Below, piece after piece: positions 13,201-24,049 of a stretch of DNA of 64,000 bases (within the stretch, counting starts at the first letter, position 1; each line of letters begins with the position of its first letter). This DNA comes from Penelope pileata (taxonomy: Eukaryota > Chordata > Aves > Galliformes > Cracidae), in the NCBI GenBank assembly GCA_013396635.1, contig WBMW01005662.1, positions 1 through 64,000 on the forward strand, read 5' to 3'. The notes under the pieces are model-generated. The model had not been told where the DNA came from. It did no database searches and saw nothing but the letters and a program-made list of their open reading frames with translations. The translations under genes were made by a program, and so were the position numbers.

Positions 13201-15107
13201 CTTGATATTGCTGTTTCCACGATGTTAATGCTGACTGCTCTTACATGGAATCTGCTTTTGGTAGCAGTGTTAAGGCCTGTAGGTAGCTGCAGTGGCTCAC
13301 CAGCCTAGGCAGCCAAAACCTCATATTGCTCCTCATAACTACTTTCAGGTATCTGTGCCTTCAGAATTAAACTCAGTGATGTGTTGGTGTTGGATTTGGT
13401 ATTGGACTACGCACCCAGATCATGAACTAAGTCTCTTAGTCTTTCTGCTTCCTGACCAGTGTTCTCCATGCCATCTACCTAAATTGCCTTCCCTTGGATA
13501 GGAATTATTTAGGAGCCTGCCTCTTTTCCACCAGCTGCCCTTGGTGATTTGAGTCATGCTGGCCTCTGCAAGGCGCTAGTTTTCTGGGTGTTGCTGTGTG
13601 TCAACAACAGCAGCTGGCATGTTCTGCTGGGGAGGATGTTCATCCTATGAGGGCATCATGGAACGGCAGCATGTCCTTTGCTGGTAGTAGCTGTACAGCT
13701 TCTCTGAACACATGCACTTTTCAGTGTGTAGATTTTTTTTTCCTGCACCTTATTAAATGAACAATAGCCCTACCTCTGAGACATTGACCCTGATCCTAAC
13801 TTTTTCTGTGGTTTGTCTGTTACTAGACAGCTCTGTCTGGAGCAGTACCTACAGCTGCTGGATGTGTAAAATTTTTTTTATCAGCTGGAGTGTAGTACTT
13901 GGGCGCGTAAGGTTATAATGTAATGAGAAACACATACGCATACTATCTAGTGTCTCTGCATACTTCAGATTTTGAGTTTTTCTGCAGTGAACTGCATTCT
14001 CTTTGCTGTCACCTTTATTCTTATCTCTAACTCCGGATGTGTTTTTTTGTTTGTCCTGTCCCAGCAGTTTCTACTAACAACTGCTGATGTCAGCTGTACC
14101 TGCAAGGTAGCTCTGTTCCTATGTTAGTAAGTCCTGATGGTAAACGTTCATCCCCGCTTGGATTTGCTGACAGCTGAGTTGTAGAGAGCTTTAGTGTAAG
14201 GAGTTGTTTCACAACAGCCCAGTTCTGTGAGCTTGTCAAACAGGCTGACCTCAGACGAGGTATGACTCTTCTGCCCCCATAGGAGCTGTGTTTAGCCTAG
14301 GCCATTTCAACGTTCTGTTTTACAGAACAGAACAGTTGTACAGGTTTGCTAGGGGGAGTAGTGAGCTCTGGCTTCAGGGCAGGATTGAGCTAGTGGAAGA
14401 GCTGCAGAGACACTCCTGTGTCTGGTTACTGCTGAGGTCTTTGTGGTGGGGACCCGTGGCATGACTCGCACCACAGCTCATTCCTTGTCTGGGCAAGGAG
14501 TGATGCCTCAGGTACTGAGTGAGGGGCAGCACAAAAGTGAGTGGAAGGTATTTATGATTTTAAAAAAACAAAACCACACCGAAATATACCACATTCTTTA
14601 GCACAGGGGATAATGAATCTGCTACTTAAGTTTTACTACCTATTTCATGTATCTGATGCTGACCCTGCCAGTCTACCCATCTGATTATTTTGTACTAAAA
14701 AAATGAGCTGTTAATATGTACAAGATTATAAATTGGAACGGTTTTAACATTTGTGGTGTTATTGCAGGCACAGCGCACATTGGGTTTTCAGTAGGGTCAA
14801 GACTCATTCCTTTGACAAAGGAATAATTGCATCAATTTAGTTCTACTTTTATGCTTAGAAAATGGTATCCCTGTATTGCACCAGGATTTTTCCTGTTGTA
14901 AACTGTCTTCATGAAAGTTGTGGGCTGCTCCTGAAGTACATTCTGAAGGAGAGGCAGGAAGGAGAAAGAACTACCAATAGCAGGGAATCGTTTCCAGCTT
15001 CTCAGCTTGGTACAGGATCTCATGTTAGATGAGTTAATAACTTTAACAAGACAGAGGGTAGGGTCTCTGAAGTTCGGCACTCCTGCTATTGTGTAAAGAA
15101 AGAGAAA
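10218..15107. other. single-copy stretch, no gene recognised
   Basis: No repeat family or exon pair is evident in these 4.9 kb. Poly-T runs occur near 10507, 11642 and 12018. A 123-codon minus-strand frame at 11074-11445 has no recognisable domain and is within chance expectation for this base composition. Confidence 0.45.
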
Positions 15108-15343
15108 TCACAGAATCACAGAATGGCGGGGGTTGGAAGGGACCTCGAGAGATCATCGAGTCCAACCCCCCTGCCAGAGCAGGTTCCCTACAGCAGGTTG
15201 CACAGGTAGGCATCCAGGCGGGTCTTGAATATCTCCAGGGAAGGAGACTCCACAACCTCCCTGGGCAGCCTGTGCCAGTGCTCCGTCACCCGCACTGTGA
15301 AGAAGTTCTTCCGCATGTTGGTGCGGAACTTCCTGTGCTCCAG
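15108..15343 (-). mobile_element. short CR1 LINE 3' end
   Basis: The plus strand opens with a repeated ATCACAGA(AT) motif, the complement of the CR1 terminal octamer repeat, then GGTTGGAAGGGACCTCGAGA and the complement of the ORF2 terminus. The copy is a 5'-truncated piece of about 236 bp. It is less diverged than the 9.8 kb copy. Confidence 0.95.
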
Positions 15344-15476
15344 GATATAAGTTGACCTGTGTTGTTTTCAAGCCTTGATAGGAAGGAATGAGAGACCCTT
15401 TTCAAGAATCCATTTCTCATCTACATTAAAGTTTGTTTTAAATGATGAAGGGAAGGGCATGGTTGTGTGGAGTGTT

Positions 15477-15534
15477 TTTTTTTTNNNNNNNNNNNNNNNN
15501 NNNNNNNNNNNNNNNNNNNNNNTTTTTTTTTTTT
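15477..15534. other. assembly gap inside a poly-T run
   Basis: 38 Ns at 15485-15522 are flanked on both sides by T only. The true length of the homopolymer or microsatellite is unknown. Confidence 0.97.
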
Positions 15535-17537
15535 ACCTTCAGTGGGCAGTGATGTACTACGAAGGTGTTCTCTTTGATAATGTTCTGTTAAATGAGGGGA
15601 TTAACTGACTAAAGGTAGCAGGAAATACTAGGGGTAGGTTACCTTCTCACTTTTTTTTTCCATTTGGGAGATCCTCTTGAAACCTTCAGTAAGTAAATTT
15701 TTTTAATTTTTTGATTTTTCAGTTTTACCTAAATACGTAGGCCTATTTGTTTGCTGTGTTCATGAGTAGTTTTTCCTAATCTCTTACCAGATGTTAGAGA
15801 AAGGATAAAAAACAGCAAAAAATTTATTTGCTGCGTATTGAGTTTTTGAGTGAGTAGTAAGTGCACACTGTGCTTGTGCTTATTCTTCTACATGACACAG
15901 ATTCATATTCCAGAAAATTTAATCCATAAACTATTTCAAATTTTCGTTTCTCTCTTGATAGGAAGAAACATTTTGAGGGCAGTATTATTTCTTGCAAACT
16001 TTTCACACGGTTTTTAGCTTTGAATACTTTTTTCCCCTGGATTTATAATATCCTGTAGTGGAAGAACAAATAATGCTTTAAGAGTAGTGGTAAAGCTTTC
16101 CTTTTGTATTACTGACCCCATTTACATTGAGGCAGAGAGCAGAGAATGTTCATTATAAATATATATGTGGAAACGGTTCCTCTGAACCTCTGAATCACTA
16201 CTACGTTTGTAAATATTCAGAAAATAACGTTGTTGGGGTAATTTGGGTTGATTTGCACTATTTACATTATCTTTTATTGGGTTCATGTGATGTGATCTTC
16301 CTGAGATGTGTCTAATGTTTGATTGTTTTCAGTGGGTCTTTTTGAGTTACACAACTGGCCCTGCAATGGTGTCTTACTGAGAGTGGAGGCTTCTATTTTT
16401 TTTTTTTAAGGAAGGATAAAAATTACTTTGTGAAAAGCAGAGTCTTGAGGTCGTCAGAAATACTAAGCTGAGTAAAGACATATTTTCAGTTAACTCTGTG
16501 GATGCTGTCTTTTCAGAAATATGAGCAAGTCCATCTTACATCTGTAAAATGCTTTGATTTTTTTCAAAGACTCCCAAAAGGAATTGTACAGTGGTTCTGG
16601 TAGTGAGAAGGACAAGGAAATAATTACATGCATAGTTTTGCGTGTATTTAGTTCGGTTGTGGAACGGTGGCTGTTCTCTGTGAAACTTCTGGATACACTT
16701 AATCACCAGAAGAGTTAATAATTTTTATTTTTTGACTTGGCCATTTCTCAGGGAACTGCTTCAGAGCATTTGGCTGATACAATTCTGTAATGTTAATTTC
16801 AGGAAACCATTTGAGTGTCAGTAAGCAGACAGGATGGGTGATCAATTCCCACGGCTCTGTTGGTACAAGACAGGTAAAGTTATTCTCAGTAATAATAGTG
16901 GAGGACCACTTCATGGTTGTTGTGACAAACATGGTCCTAGTTCTGATTGAACACTAAGCATGCAGATACGATTCAGTCAGAGCTAGATGCTGCTCCATCA
17001 GTATCTGTCTTACCCCTTTTCTCGGCTTTCACTTCCTTGCTGTTGCTCAGCAAACCCAGTAATACTCTCACGTCCTCGTGCACTTCTATTAGTGCATTGA
17101 TAACTACTACAGCTAATGGTTTTCTGAGTTTATAGAAGGGAATTTCTAGAGGCTAATGTCAGAAAAAGCAAGGTACATCTTGACTGGCAGCACTTCTGCC
17201 CAGTGCTCTGACAGGGGCAAAAGGACTCTGGATCGCTGTTCTGTTCTTGCTCCTTTGCTTAGTGGCTTGCAGTGTTCTCACCTCTTTTTTGTCTGCTAGA
17301 TGTAGCTGTTTATTCACATGGAAAAATGTATCTTCTGGAGGCAGTTTCTTGTGCTCATCGTTCATTGCATCCTATAGATTTTTCCAGGAAACTACTTCCA
17401 TTTACAAAGCCTCTAAGTGGTGGTGATGGGCTTTTTTTTCTTTTTTCTTCCTGTTGCTGGAAAGCAATGAGACCACCAGTTGAATTTCAGCAGCATTTCT
17501 GATGATAAAGCAGTAGATGATTGAAGTTTCTGGATAC
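15535..17537. other. single-copy AT-rich stretch
   Basis: No repeat family is recognised. A 27-nt open segment at 16515-16541 has a weak acceptor and donor and was not accepted as an exon. Confidence 0.45.
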
Positions 17538-17621
17538 TTTTATTTTATTTTATTTTATTTTATTTTATTTTATTTTATTTTATTTTATTTTATTTTATTT
17601 TATTTTATTTTATTTTATTTT
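17538..17621 (+). repeat. (TTTTA)n pentanucleotide microsatellite
   Basis: About 16-17 uninterrupted TTTTA units, followed at once by a short (TG)n run at about 17623-17635. A pure array of this length is usually polymorphic between individuals. Confidence 0.98.
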
Positions 17622-18329
17622 CTGTGTGTGTGTGTTTGCATATGAAAATGCTTGTATCTATAAAGCAAAAAGTTTGATAAAATCAAATAATCAAATGGTG
17701 CACTGTTTGAAGCCTACGAGGCAGTCTTTTGAAGCTCCAGCAAATCCAGGTAGTCTTAAGACTAGCTGCAGTGAGGTGTTTCCCTAAATGATTTTGTACA
17801 GGTGAAGACTATTGTTCTGTTTTTTCCTTAGAATGCTTTTTCAGATTCCTTTCAAATAGAAAATGGTTATCCTCTTCATGTGTAATAATACTAATCTTTG
17901 CTGGGTACAAATCTCAAAAACAATGCAGTTGATTGTTGAAGTTCTGGATGGGAAATATGAATCTGAAAAGTTGTATTTTACTTGAAGAGATTATATTCTT
18001 TGGGGTAGAGTGCAGATCCGTCTGACTAATGAGTTGGAGTCTTTTCTGTGCAACTTCTTACATTGATACAGAAAATGTAAGATAATGTAAATACATGGGA
18101 TGAGCAAAATGAATCTTTTTAATACTAATGTATGTATCTAGAACTGAATTAGGCTTGTCTATATGTGTAGTATGCTGCACAGCATCACTAAATGCATGTG
18201 AATAACACATAAAAGCCTCGTGAGGCTACTGGCAAAAGGCTCATTTTCTTTTATAATTGTATGATGAAATTAATGAAATTTGATTTCATAAAGTTGTTAC
18301 GAAGTTAGTGAAAATACAGTTCAGTTAAA

Positions 18330-18434
18330 TACTCTCCCTCTCCCCTCTCCGACATCCTCCATTCCATCCCCCCCATGATCCATTTCCCTCCTTTTCTCTG
18401 TTCTTCTCCGTCTCCTTTCTCCGTTCGCTGTCAG
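18330..18434 (+). promoter_or_regulatory. long pyrimidine tract and splice acceptor
   Basis: Roughly 100 nt of nearly pure C/T ends in CGTTCGCTGTCAG. This is an unusually long polypyrimidine tract directly before an AG, the pattern of a strong 3' splice site and a binding region for U2AF or PTB-like factors. Confidence 0.5.
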
Positions 18435-18509
18435 GAAGGGGCGTCTCAGAAGAGTCATTTCAGCTCAGCACGTCACCGTCAGAGACTAGTGGAACCAGCA
18501 GCTTCAAAA
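18435..18509 (+). CDS. candidate 75-nt coding exon, unassigned protein
   Basis: The segment is bounded by a very strong acceptor (long pyrimidine tract, TGTCAG) and a near-consensus donor (AAA then GTGAGT). It is 75 nt, a multiple of three, and open in phase 0 for 25 codons. The translation ends with FSSARHRQRLVEPAASK, rich in basic and small residues, with no domain I can name. The segment 19500-19574 has the same length, the same phase and the same AAA/GTGAGT donor, which suggests neighbouring exons of one plus-strand gene. The initiator codon would lie in an upstream exon not identified here. It could also be a non-coding exon or a chance pairing of splice motifs. Confidence 0.42.
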
Positions 18510-19499
18510 GTGAGTGCTTTCACTGAAGGACCATTTCTTAAAAGTGGAATATTGTGTCAGAAGAATGTTTGTTACTAAGGAACAGCTCTTCTGTGTGCTT
18601 GGTGGGAGATTTAGTTATTACTTGTCTGAAAGTGATACAATCGCTCTGTCTCTGGTGGTGAATTTCAGCACTGGAGAAATTCATATTCCCGTGCAACTGT
18701 TGTGCTTTAAAAAGTTGGGATAAGACTTTTTTAGATGTATCTGCAAATGGAAATCGAAACTGTATGGAGTATTCTGCTTTGGTTTTATTATTTTCCATGA
18801 TGTTTGTTTTCTTGAACGTGTGCAGTTCTTTTGTCTGTCATTGATTAAAAAAAATGGTGGGGTATGAAAGACCATCAACTATTCTGCTACCAATCGCTGG
18901 CATGAACTTTCAGAGAAAAAAAATGACTTTGGCATCAAAAGTTGATACTAGCAGATAGAGTGCCAGTACCAGTTAAGTTCATGAGATTGATCCACCTTTT
19001 TAGAGGCATTATTTTTTAACAGTATGCAAAACAGTTTGAGATGCTCAGTGAGTGTGATGTTATTATAGACTTTTGTTGTCTACATTAATAAAGTGTGTTA
19101 TAATGCATACATTAGAACATCTGTAATGAGTCATCTTTATCTATTATCGTTACTTTCAGTTACGGTCAAGCAAAAATGAAACTATGTATCCATTACTGCC
19201 ATCTCCTAGAAATCTCATTCTCCAGTTTCCTTTTGATTTAGATATGTGCAAAATCAATGCCAGTATTTGTGTACAGCCTTTGATACGGATTGAAGTAAAT
19301 TGGTGGTGGTAATCCTGTTCTTGAAAGCCCTGGGTTTAAGAAATAGGAAAAAAAAAGGAGCGTCATACAGCAGCAGAAGTTGTCTTACTTGCTTTCTAAA
19401 TTGACTCCAATCACTGTTCTCAGACTGAGTCTTTTCATTTCTAAATGTGTTGTGTTGACTTTTACTGATGCCAGCATATTAAGTATTTATTCGTTTTAG

Positions 19500-19574
19500 A
19501 CTGTAACGTTGTCAATACTAAGCTCTGCTTTTGAGGAGCCAATAAAAGGCACTTCTGGGGTTATAGATGCAAAA
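19500..19574 (+). CDS. candidate 75-nt coding exon, unassigned protein
   Basis: The acceptor is TTATTCGTTTTAG and the donor AAAAGTGAGTATTT. Length is 75 nt and phase 0 is open throughout (25 codons). The translation contains FEEPIKGTSGVIDAK and looks like flexible, low-structure protein with no recognised domain. It lies 990 nt downstream of the candidate exon 18435-18509 and joins it in frame. Phase-0 exons of equal length are common in long scaffold-like proteins built from small exons, but I could not match a family. Transcript evidence would be decisive. Confidence 0.42.
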
Positions 19575-19721
19575 GTGAGTATTTCTTTAAATGGTTTGAT
19601 TAAGGAAAGGCAGAAATTAATGTTAACAAGTACATACTGTCACTCAAGGAGCCCATGCTCTTTGACAAGTCTCTTTCTATGTGCATTAATGTACCTTAAT
19701 CACTCCAGATAATTCCTTCAG

Positions 19722-19769
19722 TGTGGAAGGGCAGAGAACAAATGCACACCGAAGTGCTATTCTGTGGAC
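19722..19769 (+). CDS. weak candidate 48-nt exon
   Basis: CCTTCAG precedes and GTAAGT follows a 48-nt segment that is open in phase 0 (CGRAENKCTPKCYSVD) and also in another frame. Only 147 nt separate it from the candidate exon at 19500, which is short for an intron. It may be an alternative exon or chance. Confidence 0.18.
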
Positions 19770-19838
19770 GTAAGTCTTGCTGTCTTTTGTTCCTCCTTTC
19801 TAACTTAGTTTTGTAGCAGTATTCTGCCATAGCCCTAC

Positions 19839-19868
19839 GTGCACCTGCCTTGACAAAGGCAGGTGTAC
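19839..19868. repeat. perfect 10-bp stem hairpin
   Basis: CACCTGCCTT and AAGGCAGGTG are perfect inverted arms with the 4-nt loop GACA. Pairing extends three more positions, one of them G-T. Both outer ends carry an E-box half (CACCTG). It could form an RNA hairpin or a bipartite protein site; no function is shown. Confidence 0.8.
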
Positions 19869-19989
19869 TACGAAGAACTCAATCCAGTAGCTGCAAAGCA
19901 ACCTTCTCAGTATTTGCACTTCCATTTCTCTCAGGACAGAAGGATCGGAAAGGATCCTGACTGATGTTGCAGGGCCCTTAGCCACTGCC

Positions 19990-22839
19990 CTTTAGTTGGT
20001 GTCTTTGCCACTAGGAGGATATCCTGCTGCACTGGGAGCAAGTCCACGGGCAGCTCACCACTGCTGGGCACCAGCCCAGTGGCCAGGGGAGCTGCTCACA
20101 CAGAGCTCTTCATCCTCCACTTCTCCACTTGCAGCCATTGTCAGCAGCCTCTGAATGACCATCCCCTTGGAAAAGACTCTTCAGCACACAGTAGGAACAC
20201 AGCTCTGGTGAATGCTTTGTTTTGATAAAAATGCTTCTGTAGGTCAGAGAAAGGAGGCAAGCAAGCACTGCTTCACTGCCCTTACCTTGTGACAGAAGAG
20301 GAAAAACTGCAGGGTCACAGCTGCCAGAGGCATGGACCAGCCTGCAGATCAGCTGCCCTATCTCATTTCCCACTGTCCGTGCAATAGAACAGGTGAGCTC
20401 CTCGAGCAGCAGGCTTCTGAATCTTGTTTTTGGTATTCTTTCACTAGGTGGGTAATATTTCCAAATAACGATCTAGTAAAGCTAATTCTGACAGGCAGCT
20501 GTGCTTGTCTGTGCAGACAGCCACCTCTTCCCTTCTGTCTCTCCTATATACCATTCTCAGTGAAGAACAGCTGCCATGCTTTTTATACCAGATGCTGTAC
20601 GCCTTTTCTTCTCCCACCGCTCTTGCTGTTTTCTTGAAATCAACTGCTGCAACTGAGAGGACTTTCGTGGTTTGATTGAGGTAACTTGAGGTAATAATTA
20701 TAGCGTGTTCACACTCCCTCCTGTATTTCTTTCCCTTCTTTTGTGCCTGGATCAAACTGAGGCATGGGTTCCGTGGTTTTTCCTCATCTTTTATGAGGTC
20801 TCAAATGTAGGAAGTAAAATGTTCCTTCATGATCAGACTGCGTTCAGGCTGCCCCAGCTGATGGAAGGTAGGACCTGGAACACAGCTTGACAGCTCAATG
20901 TCTGCCCTTCGTCAGGTAGCTTTGGAGCAGGGATGTTGGCTCCTCTTGCTGGGATGAAGCAATGAGAGGCACATGTGTTTTTGCTCTGCGTGGTACAGGC
21001 CCTGGAATGGAAGCAGATGTGAGAGGACTGTTTGCCTTTGCTCAGAGCAGTTTGAGGCTATACTCAACTGCTCTTCCATCCACTGTGAGATGACTCAAGA
21101 AGAAGACAAACCTGTCGTGCTTCTGAAGCAGGCGCTCCAGTTAGTGGTGTACTGTTGGAAGGAGTAGCCCAAGGTTACCTGAGCAGTCTAGTTATACATT
21201 GCAATACTTCTCTTACAGGTTTGGCTGGGGAGCAGGGTGGCATGTGGCGTCTGCAGAGCAAGCAAAGTTGGTGTGCTGTGTTCTTGAAAGACTCGTCTCC
21301 AGAATATATTTCAGGCAGCATGAGGTTCTCCATGTTTGCCGTTCAGAGCATGCTGTGGAAACCGAGTAATAAAGTGCCATTAGCACCTAGTGTTGAGAGA
21401 CAGATTGTCTTGTACGCTGTTGCTTGCACTTCCTGATCTGCTGTTCTCTTGCAGACTCGCCTACAGCCTGCTGCAGAGCGGTGGGGATGACACCAGAGAC
21501 CTGTCGCCCTTCCTCTTTCCTGTCATGTTGCTTTAGGGACCCCTACCAGTAGATGCTGTGACAATCTGAGCAGTGCTGTGCTTGAAGGAATTTGTTTGCA
21601 ATGCATGTTCAGGAAGTACAGTGTTCTACTAAAATGTTGTGAATCCAGCTGATGAGCTGAACTCCAAAGGTAACAGCAGTGTAGCTTGTCGCCCAGCCCT
21701 ATAGAGCACCTAACCTGCTAACTCTGCATTCCTCTGCTGACGTACCTGCTGTGGTGCCCTCTCAGCAGCCCCTTTTCATGCTCAGACCCATAGGGCATTG
21801 ATAATATATTCTCTGTACTGCAGGATCAGAGAAGCTCTCCTGATCAAGACTAGGAGGACAGGACTGAGAGTCAACTCTGCAGTTTGCTCCATAAGTAGGA
21901 AGCTGCAGAAAAGCAACAGGACTGTGGGCTTTCCCAGCACCTTGTTTGACCACGGTCCTCAGTCTTTGTTCATTGCCTCAGAAAGAGCTGCCCATTGCTC
22001 TTGGTGGGTAGGTGTAGGTGCGCAGAAGGCAGTCATCTGCTGATCTTAACATAAGAGCAATCTTACCTGCTGCTTTTAGGCTAAAGAGGCAAAGAATTCT
22101 CATCAACAGAGCTGAGGTGTCTTTCTTCAAGCTTGTTGGATTGGCTTTTTCTACTTCTTAAAAAAGCAAACAAACTTGTTACTTTGAAATGTTATGTTGT
22201 CTCTTGGCTCCATAAAGACTGGTAGGATCCCTTTTATTCCTTTTGCCTTCCTGTGCAGCAGCTGTTTGCCCAGGTGGCAGGATGTTATGGAAGCTCAGGC
22301 TGCACAGCTTGCAGAAACTGTTGCCTGTATCAGGGGTGCTGGTTGGGGGTGGGGGAAGACCATTCCTGCAAAGCAATGCTGGCTTTATGCCTCAGAAAGC
22401 ATGCTGGTGAGCTTGTCAGGATGTTTTGGTTTGTATGCCTGATCCCCGGGTTACTTGCATCTGGCTCCTAACCTCTTGGGCATAGAGGAACTGTATTTGG
22501 GGGACTTGGAAACAAGAACATGCCTCTCCTGGAAGGAGCAGCTGCTCGTGTTTGAGGGAAGGATTGTTTTATATATCTAGCGCTTTTTATGGTGAAGAAT
22601 AGCTGCTGGTATATAATTGGCGACAAGAGCGCCTTTGAATGTTTGAGGGCACTGACGAAAGCACAAACCTTGCTGTTCTGCTGAGGCCTGTGTTGTTCAG
22701 CTGAGCAGTGTATATGTAGAAGGTATGTAGCTGAGCTTACTGTTGGTGGCTGTTTCAGTCTGGTTGTGGGTGACCTAGGGAGTCTAGCCTCAGCTAATCT
22801 CTGTATGTAGTGACAGGTCAGTCCATTGCAGAGTTAGTA
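19990..22839. other. single-copy stretch, no gene recognised
   Basis: This is somewhat more GC-rich than the surrounding introns. I see no repeat family or convincing splice-bounded exon. A possible segment ending at GTGAGC near 20391 has no clear polypyrimidine acceptor. Confidence 0.4.
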
Positions 22840-23131
22840 TATGGCTCAACAATTTGTAGTGATTGGGAGGACACTGGAGTAGAAATGGCCCAGAAGATCC
22901 TCCACCTGCAGACTACAGGTGATTGACCTGCATTCTGCAGATCATACTGGACCTGTATGAGGTGCCTTTGTGGATTAGTGATAGGGGAGCTCCAAAGTAA
23001 CAAAGGACATGTTGACTGTTGTGTGTTAATGTTTCCTCAAGGGAGAAGATCTTGGTCTGTCCTGACAAAAGACAATAATGGAGATGTGGTGCGGTGAACT
23101 TGGCTAACATGGCCAGCTGCATCATCTGAAG

Positions 23132-23740
23132 GTGAAGGGGGCTGGGCCCTCATCTCTGCTAGGAGCAGAAGGAGGTGTCTTTCTCCCACCTCCACAGTGC
23201 AACAGATTTGAGGCTCTCAGACTGGAAACAGATGAGGGTCTGGAAAGCAGTCAGAACCCAGGCAACAACAGGCATATTGAGAACCTAGAATGCAGTAAGC
23301 ATAGTGAGCAGGGCCGCTTGGGAAATTGTATCAAAACTAGTGCCACCAAAAAAGGGTGAAGCGTCTTAGTAATTGGGGACTGCTTGCTGGGGGACACTGA
23401 GGCCCCCATTAGCCACCCAGATAATCTCTCCAGAGAGGTTTACTGTCTTCTGAGGGTGCACGGTGAGAAGTCTCTACCACAACTGGTAAAGCAAGAGGAC
23501 TACTACCTGCTCATTATCATTCAGGTTGGGTCTCAGGAGGCTGCAACAAGGAAGTTGAAGAACATTAAAAAGGACTTTGCATCCCTTGGAAAGACATTGA
23601 AGGGATCAGGAGTGCAAGTAGTGTTCTCTTCTGTCCTCCCGATTGACAGCTGGGACCTGGAAAGAAGGAGGAGAGTGAGTCAGGTCAATGACTGACTGAG
23701 GGGATGGTGTTATGGTCAAGGCTTTGGGTATAACGATCTT
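23132..23740 (+). pseudogene. CR1 ORF1 remnant (esterase-like region)
   Basis: Two reading frames joined by a break near 23357 match CR1 ORF1. The first gives NRFEALRLETDEG. The second begins at an expected IGDS-like block, here GDCLLGDTEAP, and ends at DSWDLERRRRVSQVND. CR1-group ORF1 proteins carry a GDSL/SGNH esterase-like domain. Here the position of the nucleophile Ser is Cys (codon 23381-23383), and the GTND-like block reads GSQE. Loss of both may be ancestral to this subfamily or decay of this copy. The frame break and a stop at 23693 make it non-functional. Confidence 0.75.
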
Positions 23741-24049
23741 TGGCAGGCCTTTGAGAGACCAGGTATGTGGGCATAGGACAGAATATGACTGAGCAGGCGG
23801 GGCAAAAGTGTTCGGGGGAGCAAACTGTCTGGATTGATTACCAGGGCTTTAAACGAGATTCGATGGGAGAAGGGAATAGAGTTCAGTGTGACAGTGAAGG
23901 GCTGGGGGATGCTGTCACTTCAGGAGATTGCAGGGAAAAACCTCTGAATTGTCCCACAGGATATTGTGAGGGGTTCTCAGAGAGGGTAACATTGCCAATA
24001 CCCTGTCTAAAATCTTCTTGCATCCCTCTAGGGATGCCTGCACCTGCTG

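Noticed and set aside
16515..16541. 27-nt open segment between CTTTTCAG and GTAAAA
   Set aside because: Too short, and the donor is too weak to support without transcripts.
20300..20391. Segment ending at a GTGAGC donor
   Set aside because: No clear polypyrimidine acceptor and no family resemblance.
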